The notes under the pieces were generated by a model. That model ran no database searches, was not told where the DNA came from, and was given only the letters and a program-made list of their open reading frames with translations. A program made the position numbers and the translations under genes. Shown in pieces: positions 38,148 to 46,537 of a stretch of DNA of 64,000 nucleotides. Position 1 is the stretch's first letter; each line of letters opens with the position of its first letter. Source of the DNA: Stenotrophomonas hibiscicola ATCC 19867 (GTDB taxonomy: Bacteria; Pseudomonadota; Gammaproteobacteria; Xanthomonadales; Xanthomonadaceae); NCBI RefSeq assembly GCF_000382065.1, contig NZ_KB907504.1:1-64000 (forward strand). The letters run 5' to 3'.

Positions 38148-39257
38148 ATGAGCGAGTCCTCCCTGTCCCCGTCACCGGCCGGCCACGACGCATCCGAGGC
38201 ACCGCTGCCGCCCCCGTCGCGCCCACGCGGACCGATGTCGCTGGTGGTGCTGGCGACCCTGGCCGTGGGCTATACGCTATGGGCGGCGCAGGACATCATC
38301 CTGCCGGTGCTGCTTGCGATGTTCTTCGCGCTGGTCGGCAATCCCATCCTGCGCCTGCTGCAGAAGCTGTGGATCCCGCGCGCGCTGGGCGCGCTGTTGA
38401 TCCTCGGTGCGGGCCTGGGCGTGACCGGTTCGCTGGCCGTGCAGCTGATCGGACCGGCGATGGAATGGGCGCAGGAAGCACCGCAGCAGCTGCGCAAGGT
38501 CGCCCGCCAGGTGCAGAACCTGACCAAGCCGGTGCAGCAGGCCAACCAGGCGGCGGAAAACTTCGCCCGTGTGGCCGGCGGTGACAGCAACCACAAGGTG
38601 CAGGTGATCCGCACCCAGCTCGACGACCCCTACCGCATGCTGACCCGTGCACCGCGGCTGGCTGCCTCGGTGTTGGCCGTGGTGCTGCTGACGCTGTTCT
38701 TCATGATCTACGGGCAGAGCCTGCAGCGCGCGGCGATCGCCCTGTTCCCCAACCGCCAGCAGCAGCGCTTCACTACGGACATCCTGCGTTCGATCGAACG
38801 CGAGGTCTCGCGTTACGTGCTGACCATCAGCGTGATCAACACCTTGGTCGGGCTGGTGTTCGCCGGCGTGCTGATGCTGCTCGGTATCGGCCTGCAGGAA
38901 GCGCTGCTGTGGGGCACGGTGGCCGCGCTGCTGAATTTTGCGCCGTATGTGGGTCCGCTGATCGGCGTGGCGCTGATGCTGTTGATGGGCTTCGTCGAGT
39001 TCCGCGATCCACTGCAGGCCCTGCTGCCGGCCGCCGCCTACCTGGGCCTGCACACCTTGGAAGGGCAGATGGTGACCCCGATCGTGCTGGGCCGTCGCAT
39101 GAAGCTGTCGCCACTGGTACTGATCCTGGCGCTGATGGTGTTCGGCTGGGCCTGGGGCATGATCGGGCTGCTGCTGGCGGTGCCGCTGCTGGTATGCATC
39201 AAGCTGGTGCTGGCACGCCTGGACGGCATGCAGGGCTGGGCACGGCTGCTGGAGTGA
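38148..39257 (+). CDS. AI-2E (PerM/YhhT) family transporter
   Basis: 369 residues with about eight membrane segments. A proline-rich cytoplasmic head (1-28) precedes the first spans (LVVLATLAVGYTLWAAQDIILPVLLAMFF). The C-terminal half carries the conserved GTVAALLNFAPYVGPLIG and LEGQMVTPIVLGRRMKLSPLVLILALMVFGW. Named AI-2 exporter after TqsA, but most members have other or unknown substrates (e.g. Na+/H+ exchange, PerM). The start is ATG 38148; the longer frame overlaps the previous gene. Confidence 0.9.
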   Translation: MSESSLSPSPAGHDASEAPLPPPSRPRGPMSLVVLATLAVGYTLWAAQDIILPVLLAMFFALVGNPILRLLQKLWIPRALGALLILGAGLGVTGSLAVQLIGPAMEWAQEAPQQLRKVARQVQNLTKPVQQANQAAENFARVAGGDSNHKVQVIRTQLDDPYRMLTRAPRLAASVLAVVLLTLFFMIYGQSLQRAAIALFPNRQQQRFTTDILRSIEREVSRYVLTISVINTLVGLVFAGVLMLLGIGLQEALLWGTVAALLNFAPYVGPLIGVALMLLMGFVEFRDPLQALLPAAAYLGLHTLEGQMVTPIVLGRRMKLSPLVLILALMVFGWAWGMIGLLLAVPLLVCIKLVLARLDGMQGWARLLE

Positions 39258-39348
39258 GGGCATCAACAACGGATGGACGCAGGTGGCGGAACCAGAAACA
39301 GGGACGAAGTGGCAGACTATGGCGCCCTACCCGGATGGATCCGCTCGG

Positions 39349-39816
39349 ATGAACTCTCTCGCCACGCGTTGCCTTGCCTTGGCCTGCATTGCCGCTCCCG
39401 CGTTCGCCGCGACACCGCCGACTGCCGATCAGGCGCGCACCCAGCTTGCTGAGGCGGTTACCTGCAAGCGGCACCTCACGCCCATGCAGTTCGACGCCAT
39501 GGCCCGGATGCTGGCACTGGCCCCGGCAAGGGCGCAGGACGGCGAATCCAGCGGCGAGTTCCGGCTGACCACGCCCTTGATGGTACTGGGCCAGCCCGTG
39601 AACCGGCTGCAGTCCTATGACGGCGACAGCGGCGAGGATGGCATCGACAGTTTCACCGCGTACTTCAGCTCGGCCAGTGTGGAACAGGTCGCGGCACTGG
39701 CGAAGATGTCCGACCCGGTAGCAGGCACCTACACGAAGGAAGTTGGCCGGCACAACCTGGACGTGCAGCAGTTCGACGGCCAGACCACCATCGCCTGCTC
39801 GTACAACCTGCGCTGA
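39349..39816 (+). CDS. Secreted protein of unknown function
   Basis: 155 residues with a signal peptide MNSLATRCLALACIAAPAFA. The mature part includes two cysteines (TCKRH and IACSYN) that could form a disulfide. The rest is mixed alpha/beta (LMVLGQPVNRLQSYDGDSGEDGIDSFTAYF). The earlier in-frame ATG at 39283 would disrupt the signal peptide, so 39349 is preferred. No family recognised. Confidence 0.75.
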   Translation: MNSLATRCLALACIAAPAFAATPPTADQARTQLAEAVTCKRHLTPMQFDAMARMLALAPARAQDGESSGEFRLTTPLMVLGQPVNRLQSYDGDSGEDGIDSFTAYFSSASVEQVAALAKMSDPVAGTYTKEVGRHNLDVQQFDGQTTIACSYNLR

Positions 39817-39876
39817 CCCGGCCCAGCCACAGTGCCCCCGCCCGCCACGTCGCATGAAAGCCCGCGCGGGCAGGGG

Positions 39877-39882
39877 TAGAAT
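39877..39882 (+). promoter_or_regulatory. -10 element placing a possible leaderless start
   Basis: TAGAAT ends 6 bases before the GTG start of the HAD hydrolase gene, with ATGAAA 17 bases upstream as a weak -35 (4 of 6 matches). The spacing would put the transcript start at the GTG. The same spacing is seen before the DUF1456 gene. Confidence 0.45.
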
Positions 39883-39888
39883 GGCGGG

Positions 39889-40608
39889 GTGAATTTCCCC
39901 GTCCAAGCCATCACCCTCGACCTTGACGACACGCTGTGGCCGTTCGCTCCGATCGGCGCCCGCATCGAACAGGTCCTGCACGCCTGGATGTGCGAACACA
40001 GCCCCGCTACCGCCGCGATGTATCCGGTGGAGGCGATGCGCGAACTGCGCGAGCGGCTGTACCACGCCCATCCGCACCTCCACCACGACCTGAGTGCGCT
40101 GCGCCGGCTGACCCTGCACGAAGCACTGCACACCAGCGGTGCCAGCCTCGATCTGCTGGAGCCTGCGTATGAAGTGTTCTACGCCGCACGCAACCAGGTG
40201 GAGTGCTATCCCGATGCGATCGATGCACTGGCACGGGTTGCCGCGCGGGTTCCGGTGGCGGCGCTGAGCAACGGCAATGCCGACCTGGAACGGGTCGGCC
40301 TGGCCCATCATTTCGCCTTCCAGCTGGGTGCGCGCGAACACGGCGCGGCCAAGCCCGAAGCCAGCATCTTCCACGCTGCCTGCACCCGACTGGGTGTCGC
40401 GCCGGCACAGGTACTGCACGTCGGCGATCATGCCGACATGGACGTGGCCGGGGCGATCGCCGCCGGCCTGCGCGGGTGCTGGATCAACCGCGAGGCAGCC
40501 ACCTGGACCCATCCGCAGCTGCAGCCGGACCTGCAGTTCGACACCCTCACCGGCCTGGCCGACTGGTTGGATGCCAACCTCGACGCCGCCGCACTCCGGA
40601 GTACCTGA
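39889..40608 (+). CDS. HAD-family hydrolase (YigB-like)
   Basis: 239 residues. HAD motif I DLDDTLW (about 10-16), motif II in ALSNGNAD, the Lys of motif III in GAAKPEASIF and motif IV HVGDHADMDVAGA are all present with a small helical cap. YigB in E. coli is an FMN/sugar-phosphate phosphatase; substrate here is unknown. The next gene begins 3 bases after the stop, so the two are an operon with the M17 aminopeptidase. The start is GTG at 39889, next to a -10 box. Confidence 0.9.
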   Translation: MNFPVQAITLDLDDTLWPFAPIGARIEQVLHAWMCEHSPATAAMYPVEAMRELRERLYHAHPHLHHDLSALRRLTLHEALHTSGASLDLLEPAYEVFYAARNQVECYPDAIDALARVAARVPVAALSNGNADLERVGLAHHFAFQLGAREHGAAKPEASIFHAACTRLGVAPAQVLHVGDHADMDVAGAIAAGLRGCWINREAATWTHPQLQPDLQFDTLTGLADWLDANLDAAALRST

Positions 40609-40611
40609 CGC

Positions 40612-41979
40612 ATGAGCGAGATCACTGGTTTCACTGCCGACACCGCCGCAGCGCTGCCGCTGTACGTGCTGGACCGCGAGCAGTTCGCCGCCTGGAAGGA
40701 CGGCCAACCGGCCGCCACCCAGGCCTGGCTGGCATCGCAGGGCTTCACCGCCGGTGCCTTCACCACGGCGTTGCTGCCCGGCGCCGATGGCCTGTCCGGA
40801 GCGGTGATCGGTGTGGGTGATCGCGCCGATGCCTACAGCTATTCGCATGCCCCGCATGCCCTGCCGGAAGGCAGCGTGTGGCAGCTGGCCAACGAACTGC
40901 CGGCCGCCGAACAGGCGCTGCTGCAGCTGGGCTGGGGCTTGGGCAGCTACCGCTTCGACCGCTACCGCAAGCGCCACCGCGCACCGGCGCAACTGGTAGC
41001 CGCGCCGACCGGCGAGGTGGCCGACCTGATCACCGCCAGCCTGCGCGTGCGCGACTGGGTCAACACTCCCACCGAAGATATGGGCCCGCAGCAGCTGGAA
41101 GACGCTGCCCGCGCCCTGGCCGCTGCGCACGGCGCGCAGGTCGAGGCGATCACCGGTGACGAACTGCTGAAGCAGAACTTCCCGGCCATCCACGCCGTGG
41201 GCCGCGCATCGCACCGCGCGCCGCGTCTGGTGGTGCTGCGCTGGGGCAAGGACACCGATCCGTCGCTGGTGCTGGTCGGCAAGGGCGTCTGCTTCGACAC
41301 CGGCGGCCTGGACATCAAGCCGGCCGACGGCATGCGCAACATGAAGAAGGACATGGGCGGCGCCGCGCATGCGCTGGCCCTGGCCGGCCTGGTGATGGCA
41401 CGCGGGCTGCCGGTACGTTTGACCCTGCTGGTGCCGGCGGTGGAAAACGCGATCGGTCCGGAGGCGTTCCGCCCGGGTGAAGTGATCGCCACCCGCAAGG
41501 GCCTGAGCGTGGAGATCGACAACACCGACGCCGAAGGCCGCGTGATCCTGTGCGACGCATTGACCTTCGCCGGTGAGCAGAAGCCGGACCTGGTGCTGGA
41601 CTTCGCCACCCTCACCGGTGCCGCGCGCATCGCACTGGGCCCGGATCTGCCAGCGCTCTTCAGCAACGATGACACGGTGGCCCAGCAGTGGCTGCAGGCC
41701 GGTGACGCGACCCGCGACCCGGTCTGGCGCATGCCGCTGTGGCGCCCTTACCTGCGCTACCTGAGCAGCGGCATTGCCGACCTGGCCAACGCCGGTTCGC
41801 GCATGGCCGGCTCGGTGACCGCCGCGCTGTACCTGGAGCGCTTCCTGGAAGACGGCCAGCGCTGGGCGCATCTGGACGTGTACGCCTGGAACGACGGCGA
41901 ACGCCCGGGCCGTCCGGCCGGTGGCGAAGCGCTGGCGTTGCGCTCGGCGTGGGCGATGCTGAAGGCGCGCTACAGCTGA
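40612..41979 (+). CDS. Leucyl aminopeptidase family protein (M17)
   Basis: 455 residues of the di-zinc M17 aminopeptidase family. The N-terminal domain (about 1-140) is less conserved. The catalytic domain has VGKGVCFDTGGLDIKP (about 223-238), the Lys-containing MKKDMGGAAHAL, and the signature NTDAEGRVILCDAL (about 305-318). It releases N-terminal residues from peptides in the cytoplasm. It is shorter and more divergent than PepA, nearer to PepB-like members. In an operon with the HAD gene. Confidence 0.92.
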   Translation: MSEITGFTADTAAALPLYVLDREQFAAWKDGQPAATQAWLASQGFTAGAFTTALLPGADGLSGAVIGVGDRADAYSYSHAPHALPEGSVWQLANELPAAEQALLQLGWGLGSYRFDRYRKRHRAPAQLVAAPTGEVADLITASLRVRDWVNTPTEDMGPQQLEDAARALAAAHGAQVEAITGDELLKQNFPAIHAVGRASHRAPRLVVLRWGKDTDPSLVLVGKGVCFDTGGLDIKPADGMRNMKKDMGGAAHALALAGLVMARGLPVRLTLLVPAVENAIGPEAFRPGEVIATRKGLSVEIDNTDAEGRVILCDALTFAGEQKPDLVLDFATLTGAARIALGPDLPALFSNDDTVAQQWLQAGDATRDPVWRMPLWRPYLRYLSSGIADLANAGSRMAGSVTAALYLERFLEDGQRWAHLDVYAWNDGERPGRPAGGEALALRSAWAMLKARYS

Positions 41980-41987
41980 TCGGGTGG

Positions 41988-42089
41988 GTGCCGACCTTGG
42001 TCGGCACGCCGTCCCCGGCAAACTTGACGAAAATTTGAATACCGGGCCTGGAAGGGTTCTGCGAGGATGTGTGGGTCGACCACCCACAC
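41988..42089. repeat. Two hairpins upstream of the catalase-family gene
   Basis: GTGCCGACCTTGGTCGGCAC (41988-42007) is a 9-base-stem hairpin 8 bases past the aminopeptidase stop, likely its terminator and a SMAG-like variant. GTGTGGGT/ACCCACAC (42069-42089) is a second hairpin 25 bases before the catalase start. Between them is AT-richer sequence (AACTTGACGAAAATTTGAAT) that may contain the promoter. Confidence 0.6.
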
Positions 42090-42114
42090 GCTCCGTGAAG
42101 GCAGGACTCCGACC

Positions 42115-43218
42115 ATGTCGCTCTTCGGCTACACCCGTGCCGGCCAGACGCCGGGCACACCGCGCAAGCATTCCCCCCTGCTCTGGATCGCGCTGATCGC
42201 GCTCATCCTGGGTACCGTGGCGCTGGCCTTTGCCTGGCTGGCCGGCTGGATGGGCGACCGCCTCACCGCGCAGCGCTTCACCGATACCATCGAGGCCGCC
42301 GGCCCGGCCCACCCGGGCTTCCGCCGCGCGCACAGCAAGGGCATCTGCGTGAGCGGCTGGTTCGAACCCAGTGCGCAGGCCCGCACCCTGTCCAGTGCAC
42401 GGGTGTTCTCGCAGCGCCGCGTGCCGGTGATGGGCCGCCTGTCGATCGGCGGCGGCGACCCGTACGGCGCCGACAACACTGCACGCGTGCGCAGCCTCGC
42501 GGTGCAGATGGTCAGCGATGATGGGCAGGAATGGCGCATGGCGATGAACAGCTTCCCGTTCTTCGCGGTGCCCAGCGCCGAGGCGTTCTACGAGCAGACC
42601 CGCGCTTCCATTCCCGACCCGGCCACCGGCAAGCCCGACCCGCAGAAGATGGCTGCGGTGCTGGCGAAGTACCCCAGTGCGCAGGCCTTCCAGCAGTGGG
42701 CCAAGACGGCGCCGTGGACCAGCAGCTGGGCCGACACCACCTTCAACAGCGTCAACAGCTTCTGGTTCACCAATGCGCAGGGCCAGAAGCGCGCGGTGCG
42801 CTGGCGCTGGCAGCCGCAGGCGCCGGTGGTGGAGATGGATGCGGAAACGCGCAAGCAGGCCAGCGTCGATTTCCTCAGCCAGGAACTGCAGCAGCGCCTG
42901 GCCAACGGCCCGGTGCGCTGGAACCTGGTCGTGACCACCGCCGAGCCCGGCGATGCCATCGATGATCCGTCGGTGCCATGGCCCGAGTCGCGTGACCAGG
43001 TAGTGGCGGGCGTACTCAGCGTGGACCGCATGCAGTCGCAGGAACAGGGTGCCTGCGGTCAGATCAACTTCGATCCGCTGATCCTGCCCAGCGGCGTGCG
43101 CGGCAGTGACGATCCGATCCTGGCCGCCCGCTCGGCGGTGTATTCGCAGTCCTTCAACCGCCGCGAACGCGAGCGCGCCACCGGCAACGTCGAACAACCG
43201 AAGGAGGCCGCACGATGA
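42115..43218 (+). CDS. Catalase-related peroxidase (SrpA family), membrane-anchored
   Basis: 367 residues. An N-terminal span (about 21-45, PLLWIALIALILGTVALAFAWLAGW) is followed by a mini-catalase domain exported to the periplasm. HPGFRRAHSKGICVSGWFEPS holds the region of the distal heme histidine, FPFFAVPSAEAFYE and RWRWQP follow, and the C-terminal FDPLILPSGVRGSDDPILAARSAVYSQSFNRR carries the proximal Tyr-type heme ligand region. Catalase-like peroxidases of this size act as organic or hydrogen peroxide peroxidases. It overlaps the cytochrome b561 gene by 4 bases, suggesting it takes electrons from that membrane cytochrome. Confidence 0.9.
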   Translation: MSLFGYTRAGQTPGTPRKHSPLLWIALIALILGTVALAFAWLAGWMGDRLTAQRFTDTIEAAGPAHPGFRRAHSKGICVSGWFEPSAQARTLSSARVFSQRRVPVMGRLSIGGGDPYGADNTARVRSLAVQMVSDDGQEWRMAMNSFPFFAVPSAEAFYEQTRASIPDPATGKPDPQKMAAVLAKYPSAQAFQQWAKTAPWTSSWADTTFNSVNSFWFTNAQGQKRAVRWRWQPQAPVVEMDAETRKQASVDFLSQELQQRLANGPVRWNLVVTTAEPGDAIDDPSVPWPESRDQVVAGVLSVDRMQSQEQGACGQINFDPLILPSGVRGSDDPILAARSAVYSQSFNRRERERATGNVEQPKEAAR

Positions 43219-43751
43219 GCATCGGCAACGGCCACTTCAACCTGCTGGCGCGGGTGCTGCACTGGTCCATGGCACTGATGATCATCGCCATGCTGTTCAT
43301 CGGCGTGACCATGGTCGCCTCACTGCACCTGCGGCCAATGCTGATCGACCTGCACCGCCCGCTGGGCATCGCCATCCTGGTGCTGGTGCTGCTGCGCCTG
43401 TACAACCGGCTGCGCCATCGCCCGCCGCCGCTGCCTTCCGACCTGCCCGCCTGGCAGGTGCTGGCGGCGAAGGCCTCGCACTGGATGTTGTATGCGCTGA
43501 TGCTGGCGATGCCGTTGATCGGCTGGGCGATGCTGTCGGCAGGCGGTTACCCGATCGTGCTGTGGGGCGGCCTGCACCTGCCGCCGATCGTGCCACACAC
43601 ACCGGCGCTGTACGCCGCGTTGCGTAATGCGCACAGTCTGCTGGCCTACGTGCTGTTCGCAACGGTGCTGATGCACGTGGGTGCGGCGCTGTTCCACCTG
43701 TGGGTGCGGCGCGATGGGGTGTTCCAGGCGATGGCGCGCGGGAAGGATTGA
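43215..43751 (+). CDS. Cytochrome b561
   Basis: A 178-residue four-helix membrane heme protein (YodB/CybB type). Spans lie at about 13-35, 45-65, 85-105 and 140-162. Heme-ligand histidines are in VLHWSMAL, LIDLHRPLG, KASHWMLYA and VLMHVGAALFHLW. It is translationally coupled to the peroxidase gene, so it probably passes quinol electrons to it in the periplasm. It ends 15 bases before the large palindrome. Confidence 0.92.
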   Translation: MSIGNGHFNLLARVLHWSMALMIIAMLFIGVTMVASLHLRPMLIDLHRPLGIAILVLVLLRLYNRLRHRPPPLPSDLPAWQVLAAKASHWMLYALMLAMPLIGWAMLSAGGYPIVLWGGLHLPPIVPHTPALYAALRNAHSLLAYVLFATVLMHVGAALFHLWVRRDGVFQAMARGKD

Positions 43752-43766
43752 TCGGTTCGCCGGGAA

Positions 43767-44374
43767 TTCCCGGCGGATCGTTTCCGCGACCGCGTTGGGG
43801 GTGTCACTTTCTTTGCGCGCAAAGAAAGTAACCAAAGAAACGCTCCGCCGGCCGCGAGCCGACGTGCTGCGCACGCCGGTGCCCTGCGCTCCTCGGCCCG
43901 CCGAGGGACGGCGCGGAACTCGCTACGCTCAGACACCCGCGCCTCTTCGCCCTCGCCGGTCCTGCGGTGCTCGGCTCGCTTGAAGGCGGACTCAAGATCA
44001 AAGGCGAAAGCGGCCGCTTCACTCGTCGGACACGGCCCGGCGCTACCAAATATCGTCGTGCAGCTGTGGTTCTTGACCTTGGGTCCGCCTTGAGCGAGCC
44101 GAGCATCGCAGGGGAATCAGGGGCGCAGAGGCGCTGGTGTCTGAGCGCAGCGAGTTCGGCGCCGTCCCCTGATTCGCCGAGAAGCGCAGGGAATCGTCGC
44201 GTAGCGACGGCTCGCGCTCTGGCAGCGTGTTTCTTTGGTTACTTTCTTGATGGCCCACATCCATGTGCGCCACCCTACGGGCCGGCTACGCCGTTCCACG
44301 CTGCTCCTGCAGCGTGGTGCACGAGCAAAGAAAGTGACACCCACCCGCGGTCGCGGAAACGACATCACCGGGAA
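43767..44374. repeat. 608-bp fold-back palindrome between convergent genes
   Basis: The left and right halves are inverted copies over almost their full length, about 80-90% alike. The outer arm GATCGTTTCCGCGACCGCG is repeated inverted at the far end, and GTGTCACTTTCTTTG, CTCGGC-GGGACGGCGC, AACTCGCTACGCTCAGACACC and GCTCGGCTCGCTTGAAGGCG all have inverted partners. The centre is near 44070. The right half carries an extra ~75 bases (44248-44324) with its own CCACGCTGC/GCAGCGTGG hairpin. No gene is seen inside. It fills the gap between cytochrome b561 and the response regulator. Confidence 0.9.
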
Positions 44375-44387
44375 CAGCAGGACGCCC

Positions 44388-44990
44388 TTACAACCACCCC
44401 TTCTGCCGCGCCAGCCGGTACGCCTCGATCCGGTTGGCCACGCCCAGCTTGCCGATGCACTCGGACAGGTAATTGCGCACCGTACCGTGCGACAACCCCA
44501 GCTGCTCGGCGATCTCGCTGGCCGTGCGGCCCTCGCCCGCCAGCCGCAGCACGCGGCGCTCGCGGTCGGTCAGCGGATCGGCCTGCGACCACGCATCCAG
44601 CGCCAGCTGCGGGTCGATCGCACGGATGCCCTGTTTCACCTTGCGCAGTGCATCGGCCAGGTTCTCGGCCGGTGCGTCCTTCAGCAGGTAGCCCAGCACG
44701 CCCGCCTCCAGCGCGCGGCGCAGGAAACCGGCGCGGGCGAAGGTGGTCACGATCACCACCTTGATCGGCAGCTCATGGCGGGCGATGCGCTGCGCCAGCT
44801 CGAGCCCGGACAGGCCCGGCATCTCGATGTCGGTGACCAGGATGTCAGGCTGCAGCTGCTGCAGCATGCGCCACGCGGTTTCGCCGTCGGCGGCGCTGCC
44901 CAGCACCTCGATATCCGGTTCCAGGCCCAGCAGCGCCGACAGTGCGCCGCGCACCATCGCCTGGTCCTCGGCCAGCAGGATGCGGATCAT
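44388..44990 (-). CDS. NarL/DesR-type response regulator
   Basis: 200 residues. The receiver (about 1-120) has EDQ acidic site, phosphorylation Asp in ILVTDIEMPG (about 54), Thr in VTTFARAG and Lys in LLKDAPAEN. The LuxR-type HTH (about 135-195) reads LTDRERRVLRLAGEGRTASEIAEQLGLSHGTVRNYLSECIGKL, typical of the DesR/LiaR branch. Its start overlaps the kinase stop by 4 bases. The likely target is the palindromic operator between the kinase gene and the divergent ABC exporter operon. Confidence 0.93.
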   Translation of the reverse strand: MIRILLAEDQAMVRGALSALLGLEPDIEVLGSAADGETAWRMLQQLQPDILVTDIEMPGLSGLELAQRIARHELPIKVVIVTTFARAGFLRRALEAGVLGYLLKDAPAENLADALRKVKQGIRAIDPQLALDAWSQADPLTDRERRVLRLAGEGRTASEIAEQLGLSHGTVRNYLSECIGKLGVANRIEAYRLARQKGWL

Positions 44991-46210
44991 GCGGCACCGT
45001 CCTGCACCAGCGACGACGGCGTGCCTGGCGGCAACGGTGTGGTCGCGGCGGCCAGTGGCACGCGCACGGTCAGCAGCGTGCCCTCGCCCTTTGCGGACTG
45101 AACCTGAAGGTTGCCCCCCAGGGCGGCCACGCGTTCGCGCATGCCGCTCAGCCCGTTGCCCTCGGCCTGCACGCCGCCACGACCATCATCGCGGATCTGC
45201 ATCGCCAGCATGCGTCCTTCCAGCATGAATTCCACCCGTGCCTGTGTCGCCTGTGCATGGCGCACGATGTTGGTCGCGGCCTCGCGCAGCACCAGCGCCA
45301 GACCGCGTTCGACATCCACCGGCATCGCCGGTGGTGGTGCGTATTGAAGGTGGACCTGCTGGCACTCCAGCAGCAGCCGCGCCGACGCCAGCTCACCGGC
45401 CAGGTCACTGGCGCGGATACCGGTGACCGCGCTGCGCACCTGCGCCAGCGCTTCGCGGGCAATGTCCTCGGCTTCGCCGATTTCCTGCCGCGCCCGCGCG
45501 TCGCCACGATCGTGCAGCTTGCGGGCCAGTTCCAGCTTCAACGTGATCAACGACAGGGTGTGGCCGAGCAGGTCGTGCAGGTCGCGGCCGATGCGTTCGC
45601 GCTCGGCGGTGGCTGCGAGCCGCCGCACCTCGTCCTGCGACAGCTGCAGTGCCGCATCCTTCTGCTGGTTGAGTGCCTCCACGTTCACGACCAGCCCGAC
45701 GATATAGGACACGGCGGGGATCCAGACCAGGCTCTGCCACGGGTACTGGAACAGCAGTGCGAGGCCGCAGAACAGGAGGTTCAGGCCAGTGAGCTGCAGC
45801 AGGTACTGCCACCAGCCGCCGCGTCCGCTCACCCGCAGCAGCACGCAGCCGAACACGAAGTAGGTCAACCCGGACGGGTACCACGGCAGCAGCACCAGCG
45901 ACATCCCGATCAGGCCCAGGGCATAGCGCGGCGCGTGATGGCGTGGCGCCACCATCACCTTGGCGTACAGCAGCAGGAACACCGGATAGCTGGCCACTGT
46001 AAGCAGCAGCCAGCGCAAGGTGAAGCCATGGCCGAGCAAGGGCGTCAGGAAGATCCACACCGACCACAGCAGGTGGATCGCCTCGCTCCAGGGTGATTTT
46101 CCCCGGCGCAGCGTCTCGGCCACCGCCGAGTCCGGCGCGGGGCGCAGCAGGGAGGCAAGCCAGGTGGACGGCACAGGCGGTTCCAGGCGGGGATGATCGC
46201 CGCCGATCAT
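44987..46210 (-). CDS. DesK-type sensor histidine kinase
   Basis: 407 residues. About five to six membrane spans (about 50-175) lack a large extracellular sensor domain, which points to membrane sensing. A linker helix leads into HisKA_3 with the phosphoacceptor motif ERERIGRDLHDLLGHTLS (about 204-221) and an HATPase domain (REAATNIVRHA, DDGRGG, GNGLSGMRERVAALGG). Upstream in-frame extension exists; ATG at 46210 (MIGGDHPRLEP) is chosen. In an operon with the response regulator, divergent from the HlyD gene. Confidence 0.9.
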   Translation of the reverse strand: MIGGDHPRLEPPVPSTWLASLLRPAPDSAVAETLRRGKSPWSEAIHLLWSVWIFLTPLLGHGFTLRWLLLTVASYPVFLLLYAKVMVAPRHHAPRYALGLIGMSLVLLPWYPSGLTYFVFGCVLLRVSGRGGWWQYLLQLTGLNLLFCGLALLFQYPWQSLVWIPAVSYIVGLVVNVEALNQQKDAALQLSQDEVRRLAATAERERIGRDLHDLLGHTLSLITLKLELARKLHDRGDARARQEIGEAEDIAREALAQVRSAVTGIRASDLAGELASARLLLECQQVHLQYAPPPAMPVDVERGLALVLREAATNIVRHAQATQARVEFMLEGRMLAMQIRDDGRGGVQAEGNGLSGMRERVAALGGNLQVQSAKGEGTLLTVRVPLAAATTPLPPGTPSSLVQDGAA

Positions 46211-46407
46211 GCCAGTTCGGCTGGCTGCGCGCAGGCGCCACCGCCGGCAAGGCGGCACCGGCGCAACCCGCCGCAGATCACGGTACGCTTGGCGGTACCG
46301 CTGCAGCGGGCCAGCGATGGGGTGGTCGGATCCATGAGCGGTACCGGCAGCGGGGACGTTGCCATCCTGTGCCGCCGCGGTCACATTTCGCAGTTGCCGC
46401 CGTCAGT

Positions 46408-46440
46408 GTCATCGGGTGACAGCTGTCACTGCCGTCATCG
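46408..46440. promoter_or_regulatory. Palindromic operator candidate between kinase and exporter operons
   Basis: A perfect 14-base palindrome GTGACAGCTGTCAC (46416-46429) is flanked by direct repeats GTCATCG on both sides (46408-46414 and 46434-46440). It sits in the ~330-base divergent gap, about 110 bases before the HlyD start. Symmetry and position fit a site for the neighbouring LuxR-type regulator, by analogy with DesR/LiaR systems that control adjacent ABC exporters. Confidence 0.5.
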
Positions 46441-46537
46441 CTGTGCCTGCCTTCATGCTGTGCCGCACGCTCCACCGCCGGAACCGCCGCCGTCCGCGCT
46501 TCCGGCCACACCCGCCCGAACGCCTGTGATGGAACGA

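Noticed and set aside
39199..43197. Open frame of ~1330 codons antisense to five genes from the AI-2E transporter to the catalase-like gene
   Set aside because: It crosses gene boundaries of several unrelated plus-strand genes, which no real protein would do; composition is that of a codon shadow.
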